From positions 2,976,001-3,040,000 of the forward strand of contig NZ_JALJWH010000001.1 of the NCBI RefSeq assembly GCF_024168825.1: a stretch of 64,000 nt of DNA, in the 5' to 3' direction. This stretch comes from Paenarthrobacter sp. A20. GTDB lineage: Bacteria > Actinomycetota > Actinomycetes > Actinomycetales > Micrococcaceae. The notes beneath the pieces were generated by a model. It ran no database searches. It was given only the letters and a program-made list of their open reading frames with translations, and was not told the DNA's origin. Shown here one piece after another: positions 63,251 through 64,000 of the stretch. The number at the start of each line of letters is the position of its first letter. Positions within the stretch are counted from its first letter, which is position 1. A program made the position numbers and the translations under genes.

Positions 63251-64000
63251 GTGGCTAGTATCCGGAAACGCGTCAAAAAGGACGGCTCTTCGTCCTTCAT
63301 GGTGGTCTGGCGCGACCCCAAGATCCGGAAGCAGCAGGGCATCACTGTCGACTCCGCGCATGAGGCTGAAACGCTCAAACGACTGCTCGACGCAAACGGT
63401 CAATCCTTTGAGATCGCCCAGCAGGCACTTCTGGACAACAGGGCGAAGATACCCACGGTTGGTGAGGTAATTCAGGAGCATATCGACCTCTTGATCCGGC
63501 CGTCGAGTGGGACCGTCAAGACGTATCAGACGATGCTTGATCTTCATGTGAAGAAGGTCATCGGGCACGTCCCTGTCGACAAGCTGGATTATCGGATGAT
63601 CGCCTACTGGGTGAAGTCGATGATGACCAAGGGCCGCTCACCGAAGACGATCAAGAACGTGCACGGCCTGATCTCGGCGTCGATGAACACCGCAGAGATG
63701 CTTGGTTACATCACACGCAATCCTTGCCGCGGCGTGCAGCTTCCGAGCGTCGAGAAGGCTGAGGATGAAATGATGTTCCTCACCCATGCGGAGTTCGGAC
63801 TGATTATGGACGGGATGGGGGAGCGGTACCGCGACTTCACCAACTTCCTGGTGATGACAGGGACGCGGTTTGGCGAAGCGACGGCGCTGACTGTCGCGGA
63901 CATTGATTTGCTGGGCAAGCCGGCCACGGCCCGCATCAATAAGGCGTGGAAGCGGGACGGGCAGAATCAGTTCTATATCGGGCCGACGAAGACCGGCGCT
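63251..64000 (+). CDS. tyrosine recombinase/phage integrase, N-terminal part
   Basis: The frame is open from GTG at 63251 to the end of the window (250 codons), with the C-terminal part outside. It starts MASIRKRVKKDGSSSFMVVW, an Arm-DNA-binding fold. A core-binding helical domain follows (about 65-165: PTVGEVIQEHIDLLI, KTYQTMLDLHV, SPKTIKNVHGLI). The catalytic domain starts at about 170 and contains the first catalytic arginine, Arg206 in VMTGTRFGEATAL. The catalytic Lys, His-x-x-Arg and Tyr lie beyond the edge. There is no ribosome site; TTGACA lies 24 bases before the GTG. It integrates an element into the tRNA-Leu gene just upstream. Confidence 0.9.
   Translation, partial: MASIRKRVKKDGSSSFMVVWRDPKIRKQQGITVDSAHEAETLKRLLDANGQSFEIAQQALLDNRAKIPTVGEVIQEHIDLLIRPSSGTVKTYQTMLDLHVKKVIGHVPVDKLDYRMIAYWVKSMMTKGRSPKTIKNVHGLISASMNTAEMLGYITRNPCRGVQLPSVEKAEDEMMFLTHAEFGLIMDGMGERYRDFTNFLVMTGTRFGEATALTVADIDLLGKPATARINKAWKRDGQNQFYIGPTKTGA

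Overview
The window is ordinary-looking chromosome of a high-GC Gram-positive bacterium. Protein sequences and gene order fit the Micrococcaceae, most like Arthrobacter or Paenarthrobacter (inferred from DUF3710/DUF3159/DUF3000/HGxxPAAW families, GTG/TTG starts and very high GC at third codon positions). Genes are dense, often overlap by 1-8 bases, and several transcripts look leaderless: a -10-like hexamer lies 6-8 bases before the start codon.

Layout. 1-3.0 kb: start of a DUF3093 gene, dut, then DUF3710, OB-fold and DUF3159 genes. 2.7-6.2 kb: two TrkA-type K+ regulatory proteins diverge from a large APC/KUP-type permease that keeps the K+-binding signature of KimA. 6.2-15.1 kb: RNA methyltransferase, aconitase, dxs, a cluster of a DUF402 gene, an unknown gene and a small helix-hairpin-helix gene, and an aldo/keto reductase. 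15.2-24.2 kb (minus strand): fatty-acid beta-oxidation pair, RNase D, DUF3000, and a threonine aldolase / short-chain dehydrogenase / DUF6421 operon. 24.4-33.1 kb: msrB, a hydrolase, YbaK, SufE, sulfurtransferase, zapE, a BenE transporter, a small antitoxin-like protein and an amino-acid permease.

33.3-34.3 kb is a cluster of seven tRNA genes containing a recent tandem duplication of a tRNA-Gly/tRNA-Val pair. Next come a RecB-like nuclease gene, def-fmt-rsmB-rpe, and an FMN riboswitch controlling ribM-ribD-ribE-ribB-ribA-ribH. Then hisE-hisG-hisF, a divergent TIGR03085 gene, hisI, and a tryptophan operon (trpE, two small membrane proteins, trpC, trpB, trpA), followed by lgt, gltB-gltD, pyk and a PdtaR-like ANTAR response regulator.

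The window ends at a tRNA-Leu(CAA) gene followed at once by a tyrosine integrase that runs off the edge. This is probably the left end of an integrated element whose cargo lies outside the window. No rRNA, CRISPR array, insertion sequence or replication origin was seen. No clearly novel defence or biosynthetic system is visible. The less explained parts are the dxs-linked cluster, the ltaE-SDR-DUF6421 operon, the RecB-like nuclease pair beside the tRNAs, and the membrane proteins inside the trp operon.
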